Shown: one piece after another, positions 17,102-26,211 of the stretch
Numbering within the stretch: position 1 is the stretch's first letter
Layout of the letters: every line of letters begins with the position of its first letter
From: CAJWPI01 sp964571215
GTDB lineage: Bacteria > Pseudomonadota > Gammaproteobacteria > Magnimaribacterales > Magnimaribacteraceae
DNA length: 38,338 nt
NCBI GenBank assembly: GCA_964571215.1
Contig: CAZMZZ010000012.1
Span: forward strand, 1-38,338
Direction: 5' to 3'
Made by a program: the position numbers and the translations under genes
The notes under the pieces: generated by a model
The model's input: the letters and a program-made list of their open reading frames with translations, nothing else
Databases searched by the model: none
Told to the model about the DNA's origin: nothing

Positions 17102-19579
17102 TTAATTAGCTGCCAATCTAAAAGCTTCTTCGATATCTACTGCAACTAACCTTGAAACGCCTGGTTCTTGCATAGTTACTCCCATTAAATGTTTACTTTT
17201 CTCCATAGATATCTTGTTATGAGTAACATAAATAAACTGGACTTTCTCAGACATTTCTTCTATCAACCCAATAAACCTCATAGTGTTTAAGTCGTCTAGG
17301 GGAGCATCTACTTCATCTAGCATACAAAAGGGTGCAGGATTCAACTCAAAGAAAGCAAATACTAAAGCTATAGCTGAAAGAGCTTTTTCACCGCCAGATA
17401 GTTGAGCAATCTTTGTATTCTTTTTCCCAGGAGGTTTGGCAATGATCCCTACTCCAGAAGTTAACAAGTCATCACCCAAGAGAACTAGCTCTGCATGACC
17501 TCCTCCAAATAACTTTGGAAAAAATTCTGCTAGCTTAGTGTTTAAAGAGTCAAAAGAATCTTTAAAGGTAGTCCTAGTTTCTTTGTCTATCTTATGAATA
17601 GCCTTCTCTAAAGTTGTAAGAGCATTATTTAGTTCTTCATTCTGAGCATCAAGATGAAGTTTTCTCTTTTCTTCTTGGGCAAATTCTTCCATAGCTGCTA
17701 AATTTATGGCACCTAGTCTTGAAATCTTTCTTTCTACTGTTTCAATCTCTTCTTTCAGACTTTCTATAGTAGGTTCTTCAGATAGTTCTAATACGAGCTT
17801 TTCAAGATCTAGTTTATTTTCTTCAACTAGGGTTTCTATATTCTTTGACTCAATATTTAAAGCCTGAAGTTCGAGGCGTAATTTTTCTAACTCTTCCCTT
17901 AAGGTTAAAGACAACTGCTCTTTCTTAAATTTTTCTTTTTCTATTGAGCTAATAACTTCAGCACACTTCTCGAGTAAGGTTCTATTATTAGTTAAATCCC
18001 TTTCTACTTTTAACCTGTCTTCTAAAAGATCTTCTAAAGATTTAACTGCATTCTTCTGAGGTTTATCTAAAACAGAAATCTCTCTTTCAGATGATGAGAT
18101 TAAAGTTCTTATTTCTTCTACTTGTATGCTTAAGTGATTCTGCTGAGAAGCATTAGTTGCAAGACTTGCTTGCAAATCTGCAAACTCTTTTGTCTTATCA
18201 AGCAGATCTATTCTTTGCTCTTTATCTTCAGAACTCTCAGAAAGAAGATCGCTCATCTGAGATGCTAGTTGAGAAGGTTTCTTTGAATAAGACTCTAAAT
18301 TAACTTTTATTTCTTCTAGTTTAGGAAGAATATCAGGATGTGCTTTATCAAAAGTTGTTTTATGATCAAAAGTTTGCAAGGTTATTGTTATCTGTTTTAC
18401 CTCTTCTATAGACGCTTCAACCTTTTCTTTAAGATCAAGCCAGTGTTTCTCTATCCCTTGATGATCAACTAGAGAACTCGGGTCGGTTAGCTGTTTTTCT
18501 CTTAGATCCTCTAATATTGGGAGAATAGATGATATATCTGCATCAATATCTTTCTTTTGATCTTTTAATCTTCTTAGTTCTCTTTCTTTAGACTCTAATT
18601 CTTGCCTGTTGGTAGAAATCTTTTCTTTTAGATCCCTAGTTTTTTCTTTGTAAGTATCTATTTCTTGTTCAACTCTTGAAATATCAGCCCCCACGCTATA
18701 AAACTTTTGTTGCTCACTATCCATTGAAGATTGCAACTCAATTTGTTTAGTCCTTTGCTCTTCGATTTTAGAATCAGATGTTGTCTTGACGGTATTAATT
18801 TCTTCAAACTTTATTTCCTGATCTTTTATTTGTTGTTCTTTCTGTTTTATTAACTTAGAAATATCTAACCATTGGGTTGCAGACAATAGGCCCCTTAAAT
18901 GTTTTTCTTCTTTCCTTAATAAAGAATATTTTTCTGCAGCTTTAGATTGTTGTTTTAATTTAAAAAGCAACCTTCCTATTTCTTCTCTAAGATCTCCTAA
19001 TCTACTAAGATTCTCTTTAGTTCTTTTAATTCTTGATTCTGTTTCTTTCCTTCTTTCTAAGTATCTTGATATTCCTGCAACTTCTTCTATATAAGCTCTC
19101 ATTTCTTCGGGTTTCGAACTTACTAACCTTTCTATCATTCCTTGTTCTATAATTGCATAACTTCTTGCTCCCAAACCTGTTCCCAAAAAAAGATCTGTAA
19201 TGTCTCTTTTTCTACAACTAGTTCCATTTAAGTAATAATTTGACTGGCCATCTAAATCTAAAGTTCTTCTAACTGAAATCTCATTATAGGTAGCAAATTC
19301 TCCTCCTATTCTTCCCTCTTTATTATCAAACATTAGCTCTACTGAAGCCCTAGAAACTGGTTTTCTAGAGTTAGAACCATTAAATACAACATCTGACATT
19401 GACTCGCTTCTAAGGTTTTTAGCTGAACTTTCTCCTAAAACCCACCTAACAGCATCTATAACATTGGATTTTCCACATCCATTTGGACCCACTATAGATG
19501 TTATTTGGGAAGGAAATAATACCGTTGTTGAATCAACAAAAGATTTAAAACCTGATAGCTTTACAGACTTTAGTTTCAT
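17102..19579 (-). CDS. smc: Chromosome segregation SMC ATPase, short form with no visible hinge domain
   Basis: The 825-residue protein has both SMC head halves. The N-terminal Walker A GPNGCGKSN is at 31-39, followed by LGTGLGARSYAIIEQG (132-147). The C-terminal signature LSGGEK is at 727-732 and Walker B FCMLDEVDAPLDD at 751-763. Bacterial SMCs are usually about 1150-1200 residues, with two ~300-residue coiled-coil arms and a ~150-residue glycine-rich hinge. Here residues 231-622 are charged and helical with only two glycines (G297, G375) and one cysteine, and nothing resembles the hinge or a Rad50-type CxxC hook. A proline-containing stretch around 400-445 is the likely turn. It is first in the smc-zipA-ligA block, preceded by 113 bp. 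The frame is continuous and the operon context intact, so this is not an obvious pseudogene. Confidence 0.9.
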   Translation of the reverse strand: MKLKSVKLSGFKSFVDSTTVLFPSQITSIVGPNGCGKSNVIDAVRWVLGESSAKNLRSESMSDVVFNGSNSRKPVSRASVELMFDNKEGRIGGEFATYNEISVRRTLDLDGQSNYYLNGTSCRKRDITDLFLGTGLGARSYAIIEQGMIERLVSSKPEEMRAYIEEVAGISRYLERRKETESRIKRTKENLSRLGDLREEIGRLLFKLKQQSKAAEKYSLLRKEEKHLRGLLSATQWLDISKLIKQKEQQIKDQEIKFEEINTVKTTSDSKIEEQRTKQIELQSSMDSEQQKFYSVGADISRVEQEIDTYKEKTRDLKEKISTNRQELESKERELRRLKDQKKDIDADISSILPILEDLREKQLTDPSSLVDHQGIEKHWLDLKEKVEASIEEVKQITITLQTFDHKTTFDKAHPDILPKLEEIKVNLESYSKKPSQLASQMSDLLSESSEDKEQRIDLLDKTKEFADLQASLATNASQQNHLSIQVEEIRTLISSSEREISVLDKPQKNAVKSLEDLLEDRLKVERDLTNNRTLLEKCAEVISSIEKEKFKKEQLSLTLREELEKLRLELQALNIESKNIETLVEENKLDLEKLVLELSEEPTIESLKEEIETVERKISRLGAINLAAMEEFAQEEKRKLHLDAQNEELNNALTTLEKAIHKIDKETRTTFKDSFDSLNTKLAEFFPKLFGGGHAELVLLGDDLLTSGVGIIAKPPGKKNTKIAQLSGGEKALSAIALVFAFFELNPAPFCMLDEVDAPLDDLNTMRFIGLIEEMSEKVQFIYVTHNKISMEKSKHLMGVTMQEPGVSRLVAVDIEEAFRLAAN

Positions 19580-19595
19580 GACCTTAGATTAATTT

Positions 19596-19611
19596 GAGGG
19601 TAGGAACCCTC
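19596..19611. other. Short hairpin between ccmI and smc
   Basis: GAGGGT and ACCCTC form a perfect 6-bp stem with a 4-nt loop, just upstream of the smc start. Only a weak AAATTAAT tract follows on the minus strand, so it is a poor intrinsic terminator. A role at the ccm/smc boundary is possible but unproven. Confidence 0.3.
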
Positions 19612-19692
19612 CATCCAGATTAAGGATGATTGAGAAAGACCAGAATATCTTTCCATTTATAGGCCAAGTCTAGACTATTTGTAGGTAGGAAA

Positions 19693-20541
19693 CTACTGAT
19701 TTTTTCTTAAATATAAAGAATTTATAGCTTGTTCCAAAGCGGTCCTTTGGTCTTCATCTGTTATACTATTTAAGGCTTTATCCCAATATCCTTTTGCTAC
19801 TATAGGCTTTCCAGACTGGAATTCCTGGATTCCCTTAAGAGTAAGCACAGCTGGGTTTAAAGGTGTCTTTTCATATGCTTCTGATATTGCTGTTTTCACT
19901 CTAGGGGTAAACTTACTTTTATCTAACATAAAAAGAGTCTGAGCATAATCAGAATAAATATCTATAGAAAGATCTTCAGGAGAATCTTCGATTAGATTTT
20001 TGTATATACTTGAGGACAAATCGTATTCTCTTAAGTCATTTAATCGTTGAGCTAAAAGACTCCATCCTGTAGAACTAATATTCCTTTTTTTGAAGTATGA
20101 TTTCAAAATTCTTAAAATCTCATTTCTAGATTCTTCATTTGAAATTTTAGAATCTGTTAAGAAAATATCTAACTTGATCCTATTCTCTACATGATCTGAT
20201 GAACCTAGAGCAAATGGTTTAAAGTAGATAGCCAAAATACTCATTAAAACCATTAAGGAAATAAAACCAACTTTTAGAGTTGATTGAGGAATGATCTTTA
20301 AAGATGCTTCTTCAGTTAGTAAGTCGTTAGAAAGAGTTGTTTCGCTTTCTTTAGCTACGACTTCAGATATATCACTAGACATGGTCTCTTTATTGTTAAG
20401 TAGAGAAATATTGTCTTCGAATAATTTTCTATTTCTTTCTTCTCTAATCTTCTTACTATTTTTATGCTTAACATTTATAAGGATAAAAAAAAGAAAAGCC
20501 GCTATAAAGAAAGCACAAGAAAAGATAAGAAAATTACTCAT
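19693..20541 (-). CDS. ccmI: c-type cytochrome biogenesis protein CcmI (TPR protein)
   Basis: A 282-residue protein in the position of CcmI, last in the ccm operon. One transmembrane helix (about 4-24) is followed by the short charged motif REERNRKLFEDNISLL that typifies CcmI N-termini. A second helix lies at about 94-113 (VGFISLMVLMSILAIYFKPF). The periplasmic part contains tetratricopeptide-like repeats, for example WSLLAQRLNDLREYDLSSSI and PAVLTLKGIQEFQSGKPIVA. CcmI binds apocytochrome c C-termini and delivers them to the CcmF/H haem ligation complex. Sequence conservation in this family is low, so the call rests on topology, repeats and operon position. It is 30 nt behind ccmH. Confidence 0.8.
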   Translation of the reverse strand: MSNFLIFSCAFFIAAFLFFILINVKHKNSKKIREERNRKLFEDNISLLNNKETMSSDISEVVAKESETTLSNDLLTEEASLKIIPQSTLKVGFISLMVLMSILAIYFKPFALGSSDHVENRIKLDIFLTDSKISNEESRNEILRILKSYFKKRNISSTGWSLLAQRLNDLREYDLSSSIYKNLIEDSPEDLSIDIYSDYAQTLFMLDKSKFTPRVKTAISEAYEKTPLNPAVLTLKGIQEFQSGKPIVAKGYWDKALNSITDEDQRTALEQAINSLYLRKNQ

Positions 20542-20571
20542 TAGTTTTGATAAATATTTCTTGGTATAGGC

Positions 20572-20994
20572 TTATCTCAAATCTTTTGAATTCTTGAATC
20601 TAGTTCTAGACGAAGATCTTAGATAAAACAATATAGCTAAAATTAGCAATAAGAACACAAAAGGTCCCATCCATAAAATTAAAGTATTTACTTCTAAGGG
20701 AGGTTTGTAAAGTATGTAATTACCGTACCTACTTGTAAGAAATTCAGTTATTTCTTTATCTGATTTGCCTTCTACAATGAGATTATAAACTTCTAATTTT
20801 AAATCTTGAGCAATTGGGGCATTGGACCCCGAAAGGTTAGAAGATTGGCATTTTGGACACCTAAGATCCTCTAATAAATTAACAAACCTTTGCTGGTCTA
20901 CTGGGTCACCAAAATAATACCTCTCTTTTAAATTATCTCCTGATATAGAATTACAGAAAATAAAAATACTAAGGTAAATAAAAAAAGCTTTCAT
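20572..20994 (-). CDS. ccmH: Cytochrome c biogenesis protein CcmH
   Basis: A 140-residue protein with a signal peptide, the thiol motif LRCPKC (C46 and C49), the conserved follow-on NAPIAQDLK, and SRYGNYILYKPP. A C-terminal transmembrane helix lies at about 105-126. CcmH reduces apocytochrome cysteines for haem attachment in the periplasm. The usual family motif is LRCxxCQ, and the Pro-Lys pair inside it is slightly unusual. It lies 4 nt behind ccmG. Confidence 0.95.
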   Translation of the reverse strand: MKAFFIYLSIFIFCNSISGDNLKERYYFGDPVDQQRFVNLLEDLRCPKCQSSNLSGSNAPIAQDLKLEVYNLIVEGKSDKEITEFLTSRYGNYILYKPPLEVNTLILWMGPFVFLLLILAILFYLRSSSRTRFKNSKDLR

Positions 20995-20998
20995 TGGA

Positions 20999-21526
20999 TT
21001 ATTTCTTTAGTAAAGCACTAAATTTTTCTTCCCAAATATCTGCTGTTAAAGGACCCACGTGTCTAATTTTGATCAACCCATTCTTATCAATAAAGAATGT
21101 TTCAGGAGCTCCATAAACCCCTAGATCTATGGCTAGTTTACCTTTGGGATCAAAGAAACTGAATTCGTAAGGATTGCCAATCCTACTTAAAAGTTTCCTA
21201 GCTTTGTCTCCATTATCTCGTTCTTTATAATTAAGACCATAAATGGAGATAATTGATTTATCTTTCAGTTCCATCAAAAAAGGATGCTCTACTCTGCATG
21301 CAATACACCATGTTGCCCATATATTTATCAAAGCCGGTAATTTTTTGATACTTGTCTGATCTATATAAATATTGGGATTCTCTAGAGTTGAAAGAGAGAA
21401 AGAAGGAAAATTCTTTTCTATCATTACAGACTTAAGTTCAGTATTGTCTTTTCCCAATAAGAAAAAAAGAGTTACAACCAAACCTGCAAAAAATGCCAAT
21501 GGAAGCAAGTTAAGAAATTTTTTCAT
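20999..21526 (-). CDS. ccmG: Thiol:disulfide interchange protein CcmG (DsbE)
   Basis: A 175-residue membrane-anchored thioredoxin-fold protein. The anchor is at about 7-24. The active site WCIAC (C74 and C77) sits in INIWATWCIACRVEHPFL. YGAPETFFIDKNGLIKIRHVG is the cis-proline side of the fold. It keeps apocytochrome c thiols reduced together with CcmH. Its start overlaps the end of ccmF by 17 nt, indicating translational coupling. Confidence 0.95.
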   Translation of the reverse strand: MKKFLNLLPLAFFAGLVVTLFFLLGKDNTELKSVMIEKNFPSFSLSTLENPNIYIDQTSIKKLPALINIWATWCIACRVEHPFLMELKDKSIISIYGLNYKERDNGDKARKLLSRIGNPYEFSFFDPKGKLAIDLGVYGAPETFFIDKNGLIKIRHVGPLTADIWEEKFSALLKK

Positions 21527-23429
21527 TTCTCTTTCTTTGTCTATATGCTGATAAAAAAGTTCCTATAGCTACCATGAGGGCTCCAAACCAAATCCACCTT
21601 ACAAAGGGCTTAATTTGTAATCTAAAAGAATATTTTTCCCCAAGTTCGTCTCCTAAAGTGACATAAAAGTCTTTAGTGATAAGGGTTTTAATGCCTGCTT
21701 CAGTCATCATTTGATTTGCAAAAGGATAATATCTTTTCTCCGTTATTAAGTCGTATGAACTGTTGTTAGTAGAGACAGAAAGCCTTGCTTGGGTAGAATT
21801 ATAATTTTGTTCCTTTCTAGTCTTTATTTCTTTAAAAGTAAATTTTGAATCACCTAATTTGAATTCTTCACCAGGGGCAAGTAAAACCTCGGTCTCCATT
21901 GAGTAAGTAGAGACCACCCCGACTCCTAGAATTAAAAAAGCTGTACCCAAATGAGCAAATATCACCTCTGCTCTGTAGTACAAGAAATCTCTAATCTCTT
22001 TTGAATTTTTAGTGTTGAAGGGTTTATCTAAAATAGTTCCTGATAAGATCCAGCTAAAAGCTAAGATAGACAATAGAAGATAGAAATTTCCTTCTCCAAA
22101 TAAGAAATAAAGAACTAAAAAAATGATTATCATAATAGTAAAAGTTTCAACCAATAATCTAATCAAGAAATTAAAACTCTTTGTGCTATGCCAACCTAAA
22201 TAAAGTCCTAAACCTTGTAGAAAAGATAAACCTACTGCAAAAGGAATAATAAGAAAGTCAAAATAAGGAGCTCCAACAGATATTTGTCTAACGTTTATAG
22301 CTTCATAAATTAAAGGAAAAATAGTTCCAAATAGTATAGATAAGGCAAGAACAACTAATAAAATATTATTTAATAGGAAGCCAAATTCTTTAGACAAAAT
22401 GTTATAAGTTGCTTCTTCTCTAATTTTGCTATTCTTAAAAAAATAGATTAGTAATGAACCACAGATAAAATAGAAAAATATTGCCAATATAAACACCCCT
22501 CTTTCTGGATCTAAAGCGAAAGCATGAACAGAAGTTAAGATTCCTGATCTAACTAAAAAGGTTCCAAGTAAGCTTGTTGCAAAAGCCAGAATGCTTAACA
22601 ACAAAGACCAATTCCTATATAAACCTCTTTTTTCACTTGTGATAAGCGAATGAATTAGAGCTACAGAAACAAGCCATGGAACAAAAGCCATATTTTCTAC
22701 TGGGTCCCAAAACCACCAACCCCCCCATCCAAGTTCATAGTAGGCCCACCAGCTGCCTACAGATATTCCTAATGTTAAAAACCCTGAAGACAACAATACC
22801 CAGGGTCTTGCGAATCTGCACCAAAGTGAATCTGTATTGCCTGTAAGCATTGCTGCAACTGCCATTGCAAAAGGAACTACTAATCCTGAATAGCCTAAAT
22901 ACAACAGAGGTGGGTGAATAGTAAAAGCAAAATCTTGAAGCAGTGGGTTTAAATCATTTCCTTGTATAGGAGATAAAGGCAAGATTCTTTCAAAGGGGTT
23001 TGAAGTAAATAAAGTAAAGGCAATGAAAGTAAAAACAACCTGATTAATAATAGTTAAAGCTATGATATTAAAATTTTCTTCGCTTCCATTTCTGTTTAAA
23101 TACAAAACTTTCCAAAGCGAAATAAAAAATATCCATAATAATAGAGAGCCTTCATGTGCACCCCAAGTTGCTGTCAATTTGTAATAAAAAGGGAGATTTG
23201 TATTAGAATTTGAAGCAACATACATTACCGAGAAATCATCTACTAAAAAAGAGTAAATGAGACAAATTAAGCTAATGGAGATTAAAAGAAAACTGAATTT
23301 AGAAATTGCAAATACATAGTTAAAAAATACATGCCTTCCTATTACTGCACCAATATAAGGAAGAAAACCAGTGACAAAAGTTAAAACCAAAGCGCTGATC
23401 AAAAAAAGATGCCCTAATTCTGGAATCAT
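21510..23429 (-). CDS. ccmF: Haem lyase subunit CcmF
   Basis: A 639-residue polytopic membrane protein of normal CcmF length. The tryptophan-rich WWD domain (about 232-252, with GWGGWWFWDPVENMAFVPWL) binds haem. The conserved periplasmic histidine blocks TWGAHEGSLLLW (88-99) and AFTIHPPLLYLGY (168-180) flank it. CcmF with CcmH/I attaches haem to the CxxCH motif of apocytochromes. The start abuts ccmE and the end overlaps ccmG. Confidence 0.97.
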   Translation of the reverse strand: MIPELGHLFLISALVLTFVTGFLPYIGAVIGRHVFFNYVFAISKFSFLLISISLICLIYSFLVDDFSVMYVASNSNTNLPFYYKLTATWGAHEGSLLLWIFFISLWKVLYLNRNGSEENFNIIALTIINQVVFTFIAFTLFTSNPFERILPLSPIQGNDLNPLLQDFAFTIHPPLLYLGYSGLVVPFAMAVAAMLTGNTDSLWCRFARPWVLLSSGFLTLGISVGSWWAYYELGWGGWWFWDPVENMAFVPWLVSVALIHSLITSEKRGLYRNWSLLLSILAFATSLLGTFLVRSGILTSVHAFALDPERGVFILAIFFYFICGSLLIYFFKNSKIREEATYNILSKEFGFLLNNILLVVLALSILFGTIFPLIYEAINVRQISVGAPYFDFLIIPFAVGLSFLQGLGLYLGWHSTKSFNFLIRLLVETFTIMIIIFLVLYFLFGEGNFYLLLSILAFSWILSGTILDKPFNTKNSKEIRDFLYYRAEVIFAHLGTAFLILGVGVVSTYSMETEVLLAPGEEFKLGDSKFTFKEIKTRKEQNYNSTQARLSVSTNNSSYDLITEKRYYPFANQMMTEAGIKTLITKDFYVTLGDELGEKYSFRLQIKPFVRWIWFGALMVAIGTFLSAYRQRKRNEKIS

Positions 23430-23854
23430 TACTTATATTTTAGAGTTTTTGCAACCTCTGGAGGCATATAATTCTCATCGTGTTTTGCTAGCACTTCACT
23501 AGCTTCAAAACTACCTTCTTCGGTTAGCATACCTTGCACAACTACTCCTGAGCCCTCAGAAAATAAATCAGGCAATATACCTTTATAAACAACCATAATA
23601 CTTTCATTAAAATCTGTTATCTCAAAGCTCTTCATGAGCGAGTTCGTATGTTCAGTAAAAGAGTTTTCTTTAACCATCCCTCCTAATCTTGCTAATTTAT
23701 TAACTTCTAGAAGATTTTCTTTAATTACTTGGGTAGGGGTATAAAAAAGATTTAGATTTTGTTTTAGTCCATTCAACACAAGAAATATAGCAACAGAAAC
23801 TCCCAAAAGAATTGCGACCAAAGCATACACTCTTTGTTTTCTTATAGGGTTCAA
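23429..23854 (-). CDS. ccmE: Haem chaperone CcmE
   Basis: A 141-residue haem chaperone. MNPIRKQRVYALVAILLG is the N-terminal anchor and LARLGGMVKENSF begins the OB-fold. The haem-binding H125 and axial Tyr129 lie in VLAKHDENYMPPE. It carries haem from CcmC to CcmF in the periplasm. Its first base overlaps the ccmD end by 4 nt, and its last base overlaps the ccmF start. Confidence 0.97.
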   Translation of the reverse strand: MNPIRKQRVYALVAILLGVSVAIFLVLNGLKQNLNLFYTPTQVIKENLLEVNKLARLGGMVKENSFTEHTNSLMKSFEITDFNESIMVVYKGILPDLFSEGSGVVVQGMLTEEGSFEASEVLAKHDENYMPPEVAKTLKYK

Positions 23855-24027
23855 TTTCTTCCTCTTTCTGAAATATCAGAAAAGTCTGTAGATATTATTT
23901 GTTTTAATTTCTTATAAGGTATATATAAATTCCATATTATTACAAACAATAAAACTACGAATACAGACCACACAAACAAACCTTGTCCATCCATAAATAA
24001 TAAATTATATAAAGTTAAATTGTTCAT
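23851..24027 (-). CDS. ccmD: Haem exporter protein CcmD
   Basis: A small membrane protein of 58 residues. The frame could start at TTG 24057, but ATG 24027 gives the usual CcmD length and begins MNNLTLYNLLFMDGQG. This precedes the family block LFVWSVFVVLLFVIIWN (transmembrane helix) and the basic tail PYKKLKQI. CcmD stabilises the CcmABC-CcmE complex that releases holo-CcmE. It lies between ccmC and ccmE with overlapping or near-abutting ends. Confidence 0.85.
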   Translation of the reverse strand: MNNLTLYNLLFMDGQGLFVWSVFVVLLFVIIWNLYIPYKKLKQIISTDFSDISERGRN

Positions 24028-24032
24028 GTTGA

Positions 24033-24785
24033 TCAAGAATAGAAATTCTTTACCCAATTAGTAGATCTCTCTCTTTGTACAATCTCTAATTTCATTCTAC
24101 TCAATACTATAACTAGAAAAATTAAATAAAAAGCTAATACGCAAGACAGCAATGGTAAATACATATCTGCTGTCATTGAAGGGGACGAACTTAAACTAAA
24201 GGTAGAGCTTTGATGAAGAGTTTGCCACCAATCTACAGACTTTTTTATTATAGGAATGATAACAACACCTACCAAAGCTAAGATAGAGCCAGCCCTATCA
24301 CCTTTTTGTTTACTTTCTATAACTGATAAAAGGGAAATAATAGCAATATATAAAAAGAACAATATCAAAGTAGAGGTTAATCTTGCATCCCACACCCACC
24401 AAGTTCCCCAGGTAGGTTTTCCCCATATGGAGCCACTCACTAATGCTAATAAAGTAAAACTAGCTCCTACTGGTGCTATTGACCTTACAATCATTCCAGC
24501 TACTTTTGCTCTCCAAACTAAACAAATGAAACCAAATACCGCCATAAAAATATATCCTGATTGCCCCAAAATAGCTGATGGGACGTGAATAAAAATTATC
24601 CTATAAGCATCTCCTTGTTTATAATCTGTTGGAGCTACAATTAGTCCCCAAAAAAGAGATCCCATTAAAAACAAGATAGAAAAAAAGAAAAGCCAAGGGA
24701 AAATAGTTGAAATAAACCTAAAGATGCTAGGACTAGACCCCATGGAAACCATCCATTTTTGTATATTTGTTAGAAGATTATTCAT
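24033..24785 (-). CDS. ccmC: Haem exporter protein CcmC
   Basis: A 250-residue six-helix membrane protein. The haem-handling WWD motif is in WGKPTWGTWWVWDARLTS (121-138), and the conserved histidine H67 lies in FIHVPSA. CcmC loads haem onto CcmE. The start overlaps ccmB by 8 nt. The C-terminal extension beyond the last helix is short and basic. Confidence 0.97.
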   Translation of the reverse strand: MNNLLTNIQKWMVSMGSSPSIFRFISTIFPWLFFFSILFLMGSLFWGLIVAPTDYKQGDAYRIIFIHVPSAILGQSGYIFMAVFGFICLVWRAKVAGMIVRSIAPVGASFTLLALVSGSIWGKPTWGTWWVWDARLTSTLILFFLYIAIISLLSVIESKQKGDRAGSILALVGVVIIPIIKKSVDWWQTLHQSSTFSLSSSPSMTADMYLPLLSCVLAFYLIFLVIVLSRMKLEIVQRERSTNWVKNFYS

Positions 24786-25467
24786 AGTTTAATTTTATTG
24801 CTTCTACTGTAGCTAAAGAAAGTCCTGGGATCGCTAAGGATAAAATTGCTCCCATATAAAAAAGATAAACAGAATAGTCTGAGTAGTTTATAGCTGAGAA
24901 AACAGTCGCAGATCCCAGTAACAGTATTGGGACTGATAAAGGCAAAACTATTATTGCAGACAATATTGCACTTCTGCCTAGTGATAATGCTCCTCCTAAA
25001 GCACCTAATAAACTTAGTGAGAAAGAACCTAAAAAGAGACTTATAAATAAAGATATTATTATGTCCTTTGACATAAATAAAATTAAACTACTTAGTAAAG
25101 CAGCAATCAGCAGAGGTACGCCAGTTACCAACCAATGACCTAAAACCTTTATAAATATCAAAATAAAAATAGGTTCTCCGCTGATAAAGAAATAGTCCAA
25201 AGTCCCATCTCTATAATCCTCGTGAAAGATACTTTCTACTGCTAATAGAGAAGCTAACAATGCTGTCACCCAAATAATGGCAGGAGATAAAGTAGATAAT
25301 AAAGATTTATCTGGTCCCAAAGCTAAGGGAAACAAGGTCACTACTATTAAAAAAAATATCAAAGGTGTCATATAAGTTGCTGCTCTTCTATAAGACAATA
25401 AAAGATCTTTCTTTAATATAAGCAATATCCATTGAGTTAAATTAGATCTATTATTCACCGGTATCAC
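24778..25467 (-). CDS. ccmB: Haem exporter permease CcmB
   Basis: A 229-residue permease with six hydrophobic segments and the CcmB block SIFHEDYRDGTLDYFFISGEP in the first cytoplasmic loop. It forms the membrane half of the CcmAB ABC complex, which powers release of haem-loaded CcmE. Overlaps of 17 nt with ccmA and 8 nt with ccmC show tight coupling. Confidence 0.96.
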   Translation of the reverse strand: MIPVNNRSNLTQWILLILKKDLLLSYRRAATYMTPLIFFLIVVTLFPLALGPDKSLLSTLSPAIIWVTALLASLLAVESIFHEDYRDGTLDYFFISGEPIFILIFIKVLGHWLVTGVPLLIAALLSSLILFMSKDIIISLFISLFLGSFSLSLLGALGGALSLGRSAILSAIIVLPLSVPILLLGSATVFSAINYSDYSVYLFYMGAILSLAIPGLSLATVEAIKLNYE

Positions 25468-26071
25468 CCAGATAAATTTTATCGGAGATTAATTCCGATT
25501 CTCTATGCCCAGTTACTAAGAAAGAACTTCCTCTGTTGTTAAGCTCTACTATGATAGATTGAATCAAATCAGTCCCTTCATTATCAAGAGCAGTAAAGGG
25601 TTCATCAATGAGGTATAAATCAAAATCACATATCAATAATCTAGCTAAGGCTATTCTTTTAATTTGTCCTACAGATAAGTTAGAAGATACTCGATGCATT
25701 AGGTCAGATATACCAACTTTCTTTGCTGCTGAATAAAGCTTCTCTTTTTTAGATATTAATGGAAAATTGGGATGTTTGAGATTTTCTAAGACTGTTAAAG
25801 ATTTTTTAATTCCTAGTTTATGACCTTGATAAAAACAAGATTTGTAAAAATTATTTTCTACCTGCTTTATGTTTTTCCCATGCCACAATATCTCTCCTTC
25901 TGTTTCAGGAACTAAACCAAGCAAAGCTCTAAGAAGAGTGGTCTTTCCTGAACCATTAGATCCTATGACTTCTACATTCTTACCCTGAGGTATAGTAAAA
26001 TTTAAATTATTTATGATGATCTTTTCAGATCTTTTACAAGTGAGATTTTTTGTTTTGAGCAATTCTGACAC
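25451..26071 (-). CDS. ccmA: Cytochrome c biogenesis ATPase CcmA
   Basis: A 206-residue ABC ATPase, first gene of the nine-gene System I operon. Walker A is GSNGSGKTT (37-45), the signature is LSVGQIKR (132-139), and Walker B is LYLIDEP with catalytic E157. The family signature is normally LSAGQ, so this is a conservative change. It hydrolyses ATP to recycle CcmE with CcmBCD. It is divergent from hisI with 140 bp between them. Confidence 0.96.
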   Translation of the reverse strand: MSELLKTKNLTCKRSEKIIINNLNFTIPQGKNVEVIGSNGSGKTTLLRALLGLVPETEGEILWHGKNIKQVENNFYKSCFYQGHKLGIKKSLTVLENLKHPNFPLISKKEKLYSAAKKVGISDLMHRVSSNLSVGQIKRIALARLLICDFDLYLIDEPFTALDNEGTDLIQSIIVELNNRGSSFLVTGHRESELISDKIYLGDTGE

Positions 26072-26120
26072 TACTTTTACATAATAATTCCTCTATTTTA
26101 ACAAAGTTTATTGCATGTCT

Positions 26121-26150
26121 ATATGTAAGGTACATATTAAAGGTACATAT
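26121..26150. promoter_or_regulatory. Inverted plus direct repeat in the ccmA/hisI divergent region, candidate operator
   Basis: ATATGT-AAGGT-ACATAT is a perfect 6-5-6 inverted repeat (26121-26137). The 11-mer AAGGTACATAT is then repeated at 26140-26150 with a 13-bp period. It sits about 50 bp upstream of the ccmA start and 60-90 bp upstream of hisI. This could be a regulator site or a promoter region; no regulator is identified. Confidence 0.35.
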
Positions 26151-26211
26151 ACTATTAACCTTAAACTCTATTTAATTTAGAATACTGCCTATAAATCATG
26201 AGGAAAAGAAG

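Noticed and set aside
19640..19690. AGTCTAGACT palindrome and GTAG/CTAC arms downstream of ccmI.
   Set aside because: Short self-complementary words, with no conserved arrangement or T tract; likely chance.
24256..24588. 110-residue open frame antisense to ccmC.
   Set aside because: Antisense to a clear CcmC with no independent features.
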